Assembly: GCF_051622035.1 (NCBI RefSeq)
Contig: NC_135360.1
Location: 30,955,206-31,019,205 of the forward strand
Source: Arctopsyche grandis
Lineage: Eukaryota; Arthropoda; Insecta; Trichoptera; Hydropsychidae
Reading direction: 5' to 3'
Length of the DNA stretch: 64,000 nt
Below, one piece after another: positions 1-10,750 of the stretch; positions within the stretch are counted from its first letter, which is position 1; every line of letters begins with the position of its first letter. The position numbers were made by a program, and so were the translations under genes. The notes beneath the pieces are model-generated. The model saw nothing but the letters and a program-made list of their open reading frames with translations. It was not told where the DNA came from and ran no database searches.

Positions 1-411
1 CAATTTTTATAAATGCTCATAATACATCTAATACATAATATTAATTAAAGACTCTCTAAAGTCGACGATCTAAGGCAGATTTTGTTTAGGTAGTCTGATA
101 ATTATACAAAATACATAGTTGTATAATGTGGATTCTTTTCGCTGTAAAAGGATCGATGAGTGTATCTTCTTCTGCGAATGTTTTCGTCGTGAATTTAAGA
201 GGAAATCAAATTATAATATGATTGTGATTCAATTCTTAAATCAAATATTTTTTTGTTGCCATATTTTTATTTTTTATGCCAATTATATATATGTGCGTAT
301 GTACATGCATCATGTGACTTTCACTAAAAATACTTTGCTTAGAATTTATTTATGAATTGTTCAGTGTATAGTATATTGAACAATTCATAGTCAATCGTTT
401 TTTATTATAGT
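1..411. other. AT-rich non-coding stretch with a perfect hairpin
   Basis: No coding exon or known repeat is recognised here. A perfect 13-bp inverted repeat (351-363 with 377-389, arm TATGAATTGTTCA, 13-base loop) is the only structured element seen. The short open frame at 119-355 is low-complexity and unsupported. Confidence 0.5.
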
Positions 412-535
412 TTGCCGATTTATCTGATTTTGTTGTTGAAATGGTTCCTCGTCAAATTGTTAAAAGCCATCCTGACTACTATGTCAGCACTATTTGAATG
501 TGATTTCAGAATAATTTATTAGATTTATATGTAGA
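412..535 (+). repeat. SINE core fragment
   Basis: The segment carries the order seen in the SINEs further on: a 'ccgatttatctgattt' block, then GTTGAAATGGTTCC, then a 'gccatcctgactactatgtc' block and CACTATTTGAAT. Head and tail are missing. It resembles the centre of the full SINE at 33158-33604. Confidence 0.6.
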
Positions 536-799
536 AGTTTAATAGCATAGATGTTGCTCAGGGCAACCCGAAAATGGCATCATGGGAAAATGTAAAATTG
601 GGGCTCATCAGCTATGCCGCCTTTCCCAAGTATTAAATTTATTATTTACTATCGGAAATTTTGACAATTTCATGGATAAAGCAACGGGATTGAATCTTTC
701 AAGAACCAAACATTTTTTTGACAATTTCATAAAATGAGAAGCTTAGAATCTCAACTGCTTATTTCATGAAATTGTTAAACTTAGGTTGTCTAAACTTTA

Positions 800-1105
800 G
801 ATCTTTCAATTTTTACACTGATAATTCTTATTAGCTTCACTCTGTTTGTTCAGTGACATTCTTGCCCGTCAAAAAATGCCTGTGATTTGATTTTAAACCA
901 CTTTCACTCTTCGGGCCGCTTTGATATCTTACTGACATACTGAGGCTAGCTAACATTGAAGTGTGTATGTAGGTTAAAGTTTCCGACATGATGGAATCTT
1001 AAATTATGACGGAAAATTATATCGGAATCTTATGTCAGATTGGAGCGATGACAGCTAGCTATCCAAACACGTCTTCCTACCACCCCTTACACAACTCTTA
1101 GGCTA
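800..1105 (+). repeat. Dispersed repeat family I, copy 1
   Basis: It shares ordered blocks with 43085-43345 (same strand): TTCAGTGACATT, GATTTTAAACCACTT, GCTAACATTGAAGT and ATCGGAATCTTATGTCA. The last part is also similar to 47865-47965, including CATAGCTATCCGAACAC. The class is unknown and no ends or ORF are visible. Confidence 0.6.
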
Positions 1106-1219
1106 AAAAGTTCATTTTTTACTCTCATTTTTCTTACTTTCACCTACCTGATTTACGCCGGGTGATTCGGATGGTCTGCTATCTATGTACAATAATAATT
1201 ATATATAAATAACATTAAT

Positions 1220-2008
1220 AATAAATAAATATTTTATTTTTATTTCATAGAACATGAACACTCTCCTTTACAGATCGCTCCAAAACGAAGAGTGCATTTA
1301 TACAGATACAATACAATCAATATATGTACATAAGCATTTTATACAATGTGAATTCATACAAACATCCACAGTGACATCCATGGAGAAATTTTATTAATTT
1401 AATTTACTAACAGGTAAACCCCAATGCGCCTTCCTGGCCAATTACAAACAATGCAGTATTTTTATTACACAAGTCGCTGAATTACGAGACAACTAAAAAC
1501 TCCTTAATCATACTCAAATAGTGGTGACATAGTAGGTGGGAAGGTTTTGAGCCAATTTAATCGGAAACCGTTTCAACAATGAAATCAGAAAAATTGGCAA
1601 ATTCTGATAGGAAACGATTGACCTGGAGTCACAACTATCCAAGTCTGACCAGCAGCACTACAGATATACTCACAAAAATTCTTTTCAATCGAGTTCAGCT
1701 CATGGGATCGAACCCAGCGCCTCTCGGTGTTAGGCAGAAGCTTAACGACCGAGCTATGCTGCTGGCTATCAGCATTTTATAATCAAATTGGCGAACTTGA
1801 GATTAGTAAGAGAGATAGGAAAGGAGATGCCAATTTCACAGGAATCGTTTCAATGAAAATCAGAAAAATTAGCAAACTCTGATAAGAAACGATCGACCTG
1901 GAGTCACAAACCAAGATCTGGCCAGCAGCGGGACTCTAGTGGGAATCGAACCCGTGAACAGTCTGTTTGAAAGCATAATATGCTAACTACTAGTCGACGT
2001 CGCTGGTT
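1220..2008 (-). mobile_element. SINE type B, interrupted by a SINE type A
   Basis: The tail (1220-1391, with the 'acagatcgctccaaa' block) and the head-plus-core (1768-2008) are the two parts of one minus-strand type B SINE, split by the type A SINE at 1392-1767. On the minus strand the head has a tRNA-type B box (GGTTCGATTCC) and a region close to an A box (ACTAGTAGTTAGCA). This fixes the order of insertion: B first, then A. Confidence 0.75.
1392..1767 (-). mobile_element. SINE type A (tRNA-derived), inserted in a type B SINE
   Basis: On the minus strand the head reads GCCAGCAGCATAGCTCGGTC, with an A-box match, then GGTTCGATCCC as B box. The shared central domain and then a tail (AAGGCGCATTGGGGTTTACC) follow. 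It is nearly full length and lies inside a type B SINE. Confidence 0.8.
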
Positions 2009-3405
2009 GTTTGATATATAAATCAACATTTTTCGAACTAAAACCATTGTGTTTGGTATACTATTTCATAATATTCTAACTAGGGACGTAGGCTTGTATT
2101 GTAAGTTCAATTTTATAAAACTTTAACTCTCTCAAGTAGCACTGGACAGTATACATATATTTATGTACATATGTGATATTAAAAAAATAAACTTTATTCC
2201 AAAAATAGCGTTCGATTGATTCCAAAAAAAAACATGCAAAAATTGATTATCGATTTTTTAAATAAAAAATGAGCACCAATTCACTAAGAATCATTTACAA
2301 AACAGTACACATCTATCCACCGCCAAAACAACTCTGCTCAGAATATTTTACAGAGCACTCCACTCGGTGGAAAGTGCTTTATTTTTGGATTGATCGAACG
2401 AGTGCTTCGACGTTCGCCTTCCCGGAAAATTCCCGGAAAAGTCTTCACACGAGATTATACACGCTCACGCACAAATAAAGTTACGCGCACGCAATCGAGC
2501 ACAAGTTGTTTTCGCGGTTCACTCGCGTAATTACGACTATTAATTTGATTTCTTCGATATTCCATATGTGCATGCACATATATACATACTTATGTATAGG
2601 TACATGGCGTCAAACAATGCATTAATATTCATTATACGAGCAAAACTTCAACGAGAAATCCTCCTCGCCATTTGAGATTACCACCTTCATCCCTCGGGGA
2701 TCGTCAACCGTATCCATAAATTAAAATATGAGTCGCTTAGTTTCAAACTGCGATACGTCTATAGTGGATTTGCATTTGTTTGACGGCATTTACTTGAACA
2801 TTATTACATATAACCAACGATATGTATGTAGTACAAATTGTAACAAAGCGATTCCTAACACTAGTTATGCTTGCCTTTTTTTGTATTCGTTTTAAATCTT
2901 ACCCTTTTTAACATCCCTTCCGCCTCGTATTATTCAACTAGCAATATAATCCGTGAATATAGTTTATCCGGTGTACCATGAGACTCTTTTAAAATCATTT
3001 ATTATTTAAGTATATAATATTATTAAAATATAATTCAATGCAAGGTCTTTAATAATATTACTGTAAGCTTAACATGAAGTTGACAATTAATTTTATCTAC
3101 TAAAAAATATACATTTCCATTAATATAAAATATATACGTATTCCACAAATAAATGAAAATATAAACAACTTACTTTTTATATTAAAATTTTATTAATGTA
3201 AATATTTCAAAATACGAAACACGAACTCAAAACTAACAAAAAGTAAAAGTCAAAATTTTACCGACCGCTATACGCACGAACAATGTTGTATTTCTTGACC
3301 AAAAAGCAATGTAAAACTGAAACGAAATGTAATTGGCCATCGAGGGTCGAGTGGGGGGTGCTATCGTCTCATACTATATTTTATTTCAATTTTAACATAT
3401 TTAGA
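2009..3405. other. Single-copy non-coding stretch
   Basis: No gene or recognised repeat. The part at about 2330-2560 is richer in CpG than its surroundings, which are strongly AT-biased. An open frame at 2269-2478 has no recognisable similarity and is not called. Confidence 0.4.
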
Positions 3406-4373
3406 TATATACCAGGAAGGCTTGACAGGAAGACCCTAATGCGCCTTCCTAGTCAATTAATTACAAATAATGCAGCATTTTTATTACATAAAAATGACAT
3501 TTTAAAAATCCTTTCTTTTAACAATCTTTCTGTCAGGCGACGACATACTGATGCTATATTCTTCTTTAAGCTCACAAATGGTTTCCTTGATTGTTCTGAT
3601 TTACTGAATAAGGTTAATTTCAGAATCCCAGTTCGGTACTCTAGACGCGTTGCACTCTTTTCACTTGATCCTTTCAATACTAATTCCCAAAAATATTTTT
3701 ATCTGCAGCGCGTTTATCGTATGTTTAACGGAGAGCTGAATGAGGTTGATCTATTTGGTATTTCCCTACATCAATTCAGGTCTAACATCAACAGAATCTT
3801 GACCGATTGATTCATTTCTTCTCCTATTCTATTTTTCCAATATTTCCAATATTTTTATACTTTAGTTTAGTTATGTAATGTGCTATTTAATCATATTATA
3901 GCTTTTATTTTTTTCCTTTTCATTTGTTTATTTTGTATTTACCTTTTTCATTTGTTTTATATTTGTAAATTTCAATTTCTTCTTATATTCTATTTTATAA
4001 CCTTTTCCAAATATTTTAATACTATAGTTTAATTATGCAATATCTACATATTTTGTCATGCCTTTATTCTTTACTTTTTAATTTGTTTTCCTTATATTTA
4101 TCTTTTTCATTTTTGTAAAAATCTATTATTGAACTCGGATGTTACATATATTATTTATTTACTATTTGTTTTTTTTATACATATCTATGTACATCCTGTC
4201 TGTTGATTTTTCAATTAATAAAATAAAATAAAATAAATCACTGTATTTCGAGAAGCTGAAATAATTAATTAATTAATTAATCCATTGAGACATCTATGGA
4301 TTTTAGATTTGTACACAATTTTTACAAATTGTACATATGTAGATTAAATTACAGAAGATTTGTGATAGCAGGT
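3406..4373 (-). mobile_element. SINE type C, split by a LINE
   Basis: The tail (3406-3492) and part of the body (4238-4373, with TCACTGTATTTCGAGAAGCTG and the ATTAATTAATTAATCCATTG block) match the uninterrupted minus-strand type C copy at 62451-62864. The insertion point is inside a block that reads ACATAAATCAC in that copy. The head is missing. Confidence 0.7.
3493..4237 (+). mobile_element. 5'-truncated LINE (Jockey/CR1-like), C-terminal end of ORF2 plus 3'UTR
   Basis: Frame 3493-3810 encodes about 105 residues that look like the far C-terminus of a non-LTR retrotransposon reverse transcriptase: RRRHTDAIFFFKLTNGFLDC, then LLNKVNFRIPVRYSRR, TNSQ and LQRVYRMFN. This follows the usual RRxxxDLxFLYKLxNGxID...P...R...N layout of Jockey/CR1-group elements. 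The frame ends at a TGA (3808-3810), followed by an AT-rich 3'UTR ending in repeated AATAAAAT units. There is no endonuclease or catalytic RT region, so this is a dead copy. It sits inside a SINE. Confidence 0.8.
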
Positions 4374-5237
4374 ATCGATTCTACTATAGTAAGGTTTCAT
4401 CCCTGTCTTTTTCCTGTGCTTTTCTGCAGTGAATTTACACAGTTTTCAAAATGGAACGATGAAATGCGATATACATATGTACATATTCTACTATCTCACT
4501 GTATTTCAACTTAGCTAGGCTGCAGCTTTTCGAACTTTCCTACCGTCATCCGCTCGGGAAACGCCGGAAATGCGCCGGGCGACGCCGGCTACTATCCATA
4601 TAGATATGTACATATACTGCCGATCGATTATATTATATGTACATGTGACACTTAATTTCGTATTCCCAGTGGGTCGCTTTACGATTTTTATTTTCGTATC
4701 GATTCAACTCGGCTTTGTTTTGTTCGCGTGTATGTATGTATGTATGTGTGTGTGTATAATTCAATACTATCATCGCGGCGAGCTTTCAAAAAGCAATTAC
4801 TGTATCGATTTTCAGGTTTTCAGGCATCGAATGCTTATGGTGTTTGCCCGGCATTATCGAATGGCCGTTCGCACTCGAACAAAACCTTTCCCCTTTCCTG
4901 TTCGCTTTCGGCTTCCATTAATCATCGACCTGTCTTTCGTCTTACGCTGTACATCAGCGGCCCGTCTATCGGCCCCTTTCAGTGATTTCCTGATTTTCGC
5001 CCACGCTTTTGTCTGGACGTTTCTCGTATGAGACTATTCTAAGGAAATCTTATTTTCCTGCCACTATTAATAATACACGATAATAGACCGGAGTCAATGC
5101 CGTTCGATTTTATCTCGATGTGGAAATATTAATATGTTATATTTGTCTAGAAATTAGTTGACTATATTTGATGACTTATGTATGCTATTATTTTATTATT
5201 ATTTATTATTTTATTTTTTACATACATATGTATATAC
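4374..5237. other. Non-coding, CpG-rich island at about 4530-5030
   Basis: GC and CpG content rises at 4530-5030 (GCCGG, CGACGCCGGC, CGGCCCG) between AT-rich flanks. Two open frames overlap here, but neither shows a known domain or clean splice sites. It could be regulatory DNA upstream of eag; that is only inference. Confidence 0.35.
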
Positions 5238-5300
5238 AAATATACCAAGAAGGCTTAACAGGTAAACCCCAAATGCGCCTTCCTGGTCCACATAATTATT
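5238..5300 (-). repeat. SINE A/C tail fragment
   Basis: It matches the shared 3' tail of the type A and C SINEs: on the + strand ACCAAGAAGGCTTAACAGGT, then AATGCGCCTTCCTGG. No head or core is attached. Confidence 0.65.
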
Positions 5301-5317
5301 ACATAGATACTTATTTA

Positions 5318-6003
5318 TTTATTTATTTAATAGTTTTGGACCATTGTGGCATTACAGGAAGAACCTAATGCGCCACAATGGCCCACATTTGAAAAAGATA
5401 TAAAAACAAGTAAACTGTAAATAAAGGAAAAAATCAAAAGCAGTAAACATGGTAAAATAAAATAATAAAAAAAAAGTAACAAAAGGAAAATAATACATCA
5501 TTCAGAGAGAAAAATAACAAAAGTGTAAAACTCAAAAATAAAATCCATAAATCCCATTCTTTGTTTACACTGAACAAAATTAAAATAGTATATAAAAATG
5601 TACAAAGGAGAAAGAAAAAGTAAAATAAAATAAAACAAAATATGAATAAAAAATAAAATCACAGCGAGGCCCAAATGGAAGAGAGTAGATTAAGATTCCA
5701 CTCATACATCACATTCAAATTAAGAAAGTAATGATGAGCGCAGGTTACCAGATAAATATGTTAAAATAATATCCGATAATCTACGCTCCCCAAGGTGGAA
5801 AATATCACATTCAGGGACAGCAGCAACGATTTCATTGAGAAGTCGAATAGCTCTTGGAATAGGAGCCATTCGAAAAAGAACTGTGCGAGCAGCAGGTACA
5901 ACCATCAAATGATGATGTCTACCACGCACATAATTATTAGGGACATAAAGTCCCAACTGTTCCAGCAACAACAACAACGGGCATGACGTATTACCACGCA
6001 ATC
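5318..6003 (-). mobile_element. LINE lineage 2 fragment (C-terminal ORF2 and 3' tail)
   Basis: The minus-strand frame 6001-5720 includes YVPNNYVRGRHHHLMVVPAA and RMAPIPRAIRLLNEIV. This is the typical last part of a LINE ORF2 (a P-x-R-T block followed by 'splpRairLlN'). Downstream on the minus strand is AT-rich 3'UTR, ending with CATTGTGGCGCATTAGGTTC, CTGTAATGCCACAATGG and AAATAAATAAATAAATA. A second copy lies at 50070-50752 on the + strand. The 5' part with the catalytic RT domain is absent. Confidence 0.75.
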
Positions 6004-6164
6004 GTCAGATATTACAAATATCGTATTAATACGATAAATAACGATGAATAACTTTCATGTAACAATACGAATTTTATATTCGATAAACAACCACAGAGAC
6101 ATCTATGGTGAGCAATATGGCGAAACCTAAGATATAACAATAACTAAAGGTTCGCAACCGAAAA

Positions 6165-6358
6165 TTGGGAAGGAAACGCCAATTCTACAGGAATCGTTTC
6201 AATGAAAATCAGAAAAATTGGCAAATTCTGATAAGAAACGATCGACCTTGACAAATCAAGGTCTGGCCAATAGCGAGACTCTTAGTGGAAATCGAACCCG
6301 TGACATCAAGCACGAAATAATTCAATACTCACAACTAGACCAGGCTGCTGGTTGTAGT
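6165..6358 (-). mobile_element. SINE type B-like, 3'-truncated
   Basis: On the + strand it holds the core (GGAATCGTTTCAATGAAAATC, AAACGATCGACCT), GGTCTGGCCA, the B-box complement GGAAATCGAACCC and the head end CTAGACCAGGCTGCTGGTTG. The tail is missing. Confidence 0.7.
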
Positions 6359-6392
6359 CAGCAGATGTAAATCATTAGCTTTTAATATATTT

Positions 6393-6522
6393 TTTTACTT
6401 TATCTATGTATGGAGTAACAATAGACGAAGTTTTGTGATCGTGCGAAAATTCGAACTCGAGAGTTTGACTGATTCACTGATTTGACTATACATACATATG
6501 TACATAGATAAAGTAAAAATAA
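6393..6522 (+). repeat. Repeat family H, short copy with inverted ends
   Basis: TTTTACTTTATCTATGTATG at the left and ACATAGATAAAGTAAAAAT at the right are inverted complements. Between them is AGTAACAATAGACGAAGTTT, shared with 10475-10750, 45366-45690 and 55130-55280. The layout is that of a small non-autonomous DNA element. Confidence 0.5.
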
Positions 6523-6539
6523 ATCGGAGTTTGAATTTT

Positions 6540-6640
6540 TAGCGACTTCGACTGCAGTCAAAATCGAATCGAACTCGTAACATCAAGTACGAGATAATTC
6601 AACATTCACCACTAGACCACGCTACTGGTGACTGTGTGTG
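6540..6640 (-). repeat. tRNA-like SINE head fragment
   Basis: On the + strand GAATCGAACTCGTAACATC and ACCACTAGACCACGCTACTGG are the complements of a degenerate B box and an A box. Only the head remains. It sits right after the family H repeat. Confidence 0.55.
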
Positions 6641-6999
6641 AATTTTTACTAACAAATTTCTGAATTATTTGCAAGATAAATTTCATTCGCAATTATACAG
6701 CATAATTTTAATGTGTTTGAATAACGTATTTTCCTAAAGTCGAATGACAAACTGATCCTTTAAACGATTAAAATCAATCATTTATTAAAATATATTTCTG
6801 TTGAATTATTCTAGGAATTGCACGTGCATCACATTTGCAATTTTAAGTTCATAGCAAATTTGCAAATAGGTAAATGTGAAAGATTTTATCTTAAGAATCT
6901 CATGTAAAAATGCACTAATCTCGTACTTTTAACTGTCCGTCTGTTACCTGCTTGAATCGGCCAATGTATTCGGTTATTTTACTAATTTGTTTTGGATAT

Positions 7000-7250
7000 T
7001 GTGACGAGGGAACTGACCATTCTGAACACCAGAACGGATCATTCCCTAAATTTTACTATGCCATAAAAAGTAGGTAAAATCCGTCACTCGAAAACAGTTA
7101 TGCCATTTTGCTTAGTGTCCAAAAAACCCCAAGAGTATAGGGCCAAATAATGGTTTTATACTTTTGCTAAAAATGTACATATTATTTGCGAGGGGGCCGG
7201 GCCCCCTTCGAAAGCCGAGTCCCGGGTTATTTGCACACCCTTCCCCTCCT
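7000..7250 (-). mobile_element. Possible hAT terminus relic
   Basis: Read on the minus strand the right edge is AAGGGTGTGCAAATAACCCG. This resembles the CAGGGGTGTGCAA ends common in hAT elements and the piece at 47331. A GC-rich hairpin, GGGGGCCGGGCCCCC (7192-7206), lies inside. No second end or target duplication was found, so the call is tentative. Confidence 0.35.
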
Positions 7251-7379
7251 CTCGTCAGGCCTGATGCATATTATGTGTAAATGCTGTGTCCTTTGATTTA
7301 AACGGGTGGTTTCGGAAAGGAATTGATACACGAATAAGTTATATGTTATATAACTTATAGGCACGTGCACGTATGTACA

Positions 7380-7740
7380 TATTATAGTAAAATGGCGAGT
7401 ACGCGCACTACACGCTCACCGATCCAACCCGTTCACTCGCTCGAAATGATGTGTGTATGTGTGTACGCTCCTGCAGAGCATCTGACGCTGACAACACCCG
7501 TTCCAAGTCAGTTGCTCAGCATCAGGAGCACATGTCAGACGCTCCACACCCCCCTCCACTTACCCGCGTCTCCTCGATACGATCGGTAGTCACGCCACAT
7601 CCTCAGAGCGGATGCATAAAATGCAGCCATTGGTTAGAATGTATCGTCGTTGCTCTAATTGGTCAAGCGTTTTAGCCTATGTGGACCACTTAACGTTGAT
7701 TGGTTGTGCGCCTCGTTCGCGGGTATTTATTTTATTAAAT
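7380..7740. promoter_or_regulatory. CpG-rich island with three inverted CCAAT motifs
   Basis: The segment is CpG- and GC-rich compared with its flanks. Within about 80 bases it carries three ATTGG (inverted CCAAT) motifs: CCATTGGTTAG near 7630, AATTGGTCAAGC near 7659 and TGATTGGTTGTGCG near 7698. It lies 3.2 kb upstream of the eag coding exon on the + strand. A distal promoter or first non-coding exon of eag is possible but unproven. Overlapping open frames in all phases have no recognisable domain. Confidence 0.35.
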
Positions 7741-8315
7741 ATCTACAGGCACAAAATATACTTCTGGCACTCTAAAATTTGTGTTTTTAAAATCTCCATG
7801 CTGGCTGACGCATCCGTCATATATGTACATCACATACGTCACCCATAAACATACTAACCGAAATATAAAGATAAACATGATAAATCTTAATAGCCCTTCC
7901 AACATTTACATTATACATATATACGTACATATAATATACAAGGATAATATGGAAACTAGTATAAAATATTCTGTCCTTTATTGAGGAAAACTTGTTATTG
8001 ATTCACCCTCGTGTTAATATGAATATTTTATTAAGCGTCAAAATTTATTCTTCGCTTAAATCAAATTCGACAGAAGGGATAGTTGAGTGATTTTTTTATT
8101 CATATGTATGTATGTATGTATTATACATATATGTGTGTGTGTGAAAATATGTATAATAATCGGGGCTGTGAAGTCGCTTCAAAATGTATCGACTCCGACT
8201 CTGACTTTTACTTATGCTTCGACTCTGACTCCAACTGCAACTCCGATTTGAACGACTTGTAACATCGACTTTTATTGCCAACGTATAAAATTGTTATCGA
8301 TTTTCAATATAAAGG

Positions 8316-8665
8316 TGTTGCGTAGGGGTGGGTTGAGGATCCAAGTGAAAAGCCAATGTCGCTTCACAGCATTTGTTGAATGCTTTAGGAGGTCCACACG
8401 TAGCCAGCGCCCGCTCCAGAATAATCTTGATATAGCGTATGTAATTCCTTATAAATGACAAGTTGCTCACTACAGCTTTCCCGATCCATTTATGTATCTA
8501 TTGTCTAGGCACGTACAGTTTTAAGTGAGTCTCACGCTCTCGCCCGGGTTCTGAGACTTCTAGCGGGTATTTACTGAGTCCCGTTAGGCCAATTCGGGGG
8601 TCTCCATTGTTCACCCCCGAATGCACTTAGACAGCGGATACTCTCTCTTGTGTTCCCACGTTACA
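8316..8665 (+). mobile_element. Solo-LTR-like repeat, copy 1
   Basis: It starts TGTTGCGTAGGGGTGGG and ends CACGTTACA, so it has TG...CA ends. Inside is a TATA-like CTTATAAATG and a stem GGGGGTCTCC...CACCCCCGAATG. It aligns along its length with 12461-12796 and in large part with 37257-37675. No internal retroelement genes flank it, which fits a solo LTR left by recombination. No clear target duplication is seen for this copy. Confidence 0.6.
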
Positions 8666-8885
8666 AATAAAAACATGACTAAAAATTGACATGTACCCTA
8701 ATTTATTAAATTATTGGTATTGAAATAGGTAGAAATAAAAAGTAAGTACATTTATAGTGTGTGTGTATTAATTTTTTACACAAACAAATACAATTATTAA
8801 AACAAAAATGAGTCAATCAAATATGACCACAACACATCAAAATTATTGCCAATTTAACGGTTTTATTTGTATGTACATACATATA

Positions 8886-9651
8886 CCGTCGCGGTTTCGG
8901 AAACCGGAACACTTGTGATTTTACAATTTTGGGGCAATAAAAATATTGTCCCTTTAGGTGTGTGGTTTTTAACGATCGGGTCTTTTACATATGATGGTTT
9001 TCTCGATGGATTTCAGTTTAGTGTGAGCTTTCGAGGTTTACGGATCGAAATCGTTGAAAATAAAAATATCATGCAAAAATACACTGAACTATCATTGGAG
9101 GAGAATATAAAAATCGCGGCTTTGGCAGACTATGGACATTCATTGCAATCAATTTCTCAACAAATGGTACGTTCTGTATCTACTGTGTCAAGAATAATGA
9201 AAAAGAAAAAGGATTTTGGAACTTTTGATCGTAAGAAGGGGACAGGACCGAAAAGATGCACATCCGAAAGACAAGATCGCCTGATAACTCAATTATCTTT
9301 ACGGAAACGGTTCAAAACTGCTGTAGAGATAAGAAAAGAGATCTCAGATCAATTTTCAATTGAAATTAGTGATGTAACCTTAAGAAGACGACTCAGAGAA
9401 GCTGGATTGCAAGCTCGGAAACCTGCGAAAAAACGAATACTTACGAAGAAAATGGTGAAAAACCGGATCGGACTAAAATTCTCCCTACCTTTTTTTTGTT
9501 GTTTCTTTTCTAAACAATTGTCGTTAAAATAAAGCACTATGATATAATCTACCATTTTAATGACTTTGGATGTTTATTTTATTCAAGATCACTGATATTT
9601 CACGCAAAATCACATTTTTCTATGGTGTTCCGGTTTCCGAAACCGCGACTG
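8886..9651 (+). mobile_element. Tc1-like DNA transposon, internally deleted
   Basis: The ends are 27-bp inverted repeats (8886-8912 and 9625-9651; left starts CCGTCGCGGTTTCGG, right complement starts CAGTCGCGGTTTCGG) with one mismatch, flanked by TA on both sides (8884-8885, 9652-9653). At 766 bp it is about half the size of a full Tc1 element. It encodes only the DNA-binding half of a transposase (see 9071-9532). It lies inside the hAT-like element 8161-9929. Confidence 0.9.
9071..9532 (+). CDS. Truncated Tc1-type transposase, DNA-binding domain only
   Basis: This is a 153-residue frame from the ATG at 9071; an upstream in-frame ATG at 8867 lies outside the element, so it is not preferred. 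Residues about 1-60 (YTELSLEENIKIAALADYG, then SISQQM and STVSRIM) form a first helix-turn-helix, followed by a basic linker (KKGTGPKRCT). Residues about 75-125 (RKRFKTAVEIRKEI, then DVTLRRRLREAGLQARKPAK) form the second, giving the paired-like bipartite domain of Tc1 transposases. After KNRIGLKF the frame goes straight into a short unrelated end (PFFCCFF), and the DDE/DD34E catalytic domain is absent. It could bind transposon ends but not cut DNA. Whether it is expressed is unknown. Confidence 0.8.
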   Translation: MQKYTELSLEENIKIAALADYGHSLQSISQQMVRSVSTVSRIMKKKKDFGTFDRKKGTGPKRCTSERQDRLITQLSLRKRFKTAVEIRKEISDQFSIEISDVTLRRRLREAGLQARKPAKKRILTKKMVKNRIGLKFSLPFFCCFFSKQLSLK

Positions 9652-9964
9652 TACATATGTACATATATACATATGTAGATAAATGATTAAATTTAAATTT
9701 ATTACTGGATTCAATTCGATGAAATTGGAGACTGTTATTGACACATATAGTAAATTAATTAAAATTAATTAAAGGAAATAAAAATATATATAATTATTAA
9801 TATTAATTTATTGAAAACAATAAAAGGAATCCGAGTCGGTTGAATTTTTACGACTTCGACTCCGGCTTCAGCTCCGTTTGAAATATTATTAATGTACTTA
9901 CTAACTGCGACTTCGACTCCATGACCCTGGTAATAATTTTATGCTCGTTGATATTTTAATATAC

Positions 9965-10087
<123 letters not shown>

Positions 10088-10214
10088 AATTATTAAAAGA
10101 ATATGAGAAAGTGTACACGCTTGATGTAAAACACTATAATTAGTGCATTAAAAAAATTAAATAAAAAATAGATAAATACTAAAGCAAACGTATTGATTTT
10201 TGTGGCTAATTAAC

Positions 10215-10285
10215 ATTACATAGTGGTTAACTACCGAGGAGTCACGGCTCGAGCTCTAATCCGGTGTTGGTCAGACCTTAGATGT
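10215..10285. repeat. tRNA-like fragment
   Basis: CATAGTGGTTAACTACCGAGG and ATCCGGTGTTGGTCAGACC resemble the start of a tRNA-derived SINE head followed by the beginning of the SINE body. The B box (CTCGAGCTCTAATCC) is degenerate. It is called a relic. Confidence 0.35.
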
Positions 10286-10474
10286 ACACAAGTATTTTAT
10301 TTAAGCTTAAGTTTGGAAACTTAAACTTAAATAAAATAAAATTAATAAATAACAGTGCAAGTGGTTCAAAATCGGATCACAAATTTTTGACTGCCAGGAA
10401 TATCACTGAATTAACGGGGTGAAGGTCATAAAAAGCTTGTAAAAAATGAATGAATAAATAACCATGCTATAATT

Positions 10475-10750
10475 TTTACTTTATCTATATATGTATGTAG
10501 TAACAATAGATGAAGTTTTATGATCATGCAAAAATTCGAACTCAGAATTGATCACCGATCACGTTTTCATGATCTAGAAAAAAATATGTGTGTGTGTGTG
10601 TGTGTCTGTCTGTGTATTTTGGAGATTTTTTACCGTTATTCCTATCGAACTGAAACTTAGTATCGGTTACTGAAATTCTTATCGATACGACGTAAATTTT
10701 TTTCAAATTTTTAAGATTACCGGAAATGGTACTTCCCCTTATAGGTGTCC
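10475..10750 (+). repeat. Repeat family H, directly upstream of the eag exon
   Basis: It begins TTTTTACTTTATCTATATAT, then GTAACAATAGATGAAGTTT, CACGTTTTCATGATCTAGAA, a (GT)n run, and later TCTTATCGATACGACG and TTACCGGAAATGG. The same order occurs at 45366-45690. It ends only about 110 bases before the eag splice acceptor. Confidence 0.7.

Larger units (their letters stand above)
8161..9929. mobile_element. hAT-like non-autonomous element carrying two nested insertions
   Basis: The left end CGGGGCTGTGAAGTCG and the right end (minus strand) CAGGGTCATGGAGTCG are imperfect inverted repeats of the 'CAGGGCTGTGGAGTCG' kind. The flanks ATAATAAT (8153-8160) and GTAATAAT (9930-9937) are an 8-bp duplication with one mismatch, the size hAT transposases make. 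GACTCC/GACTTC repeats lie near both ends. The element's own DNA is only about 650 bp. The rest is a solo LTR-like repeat (8316-8665) and a Tc1-like element (8886-9651). Confidence 0.65.
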
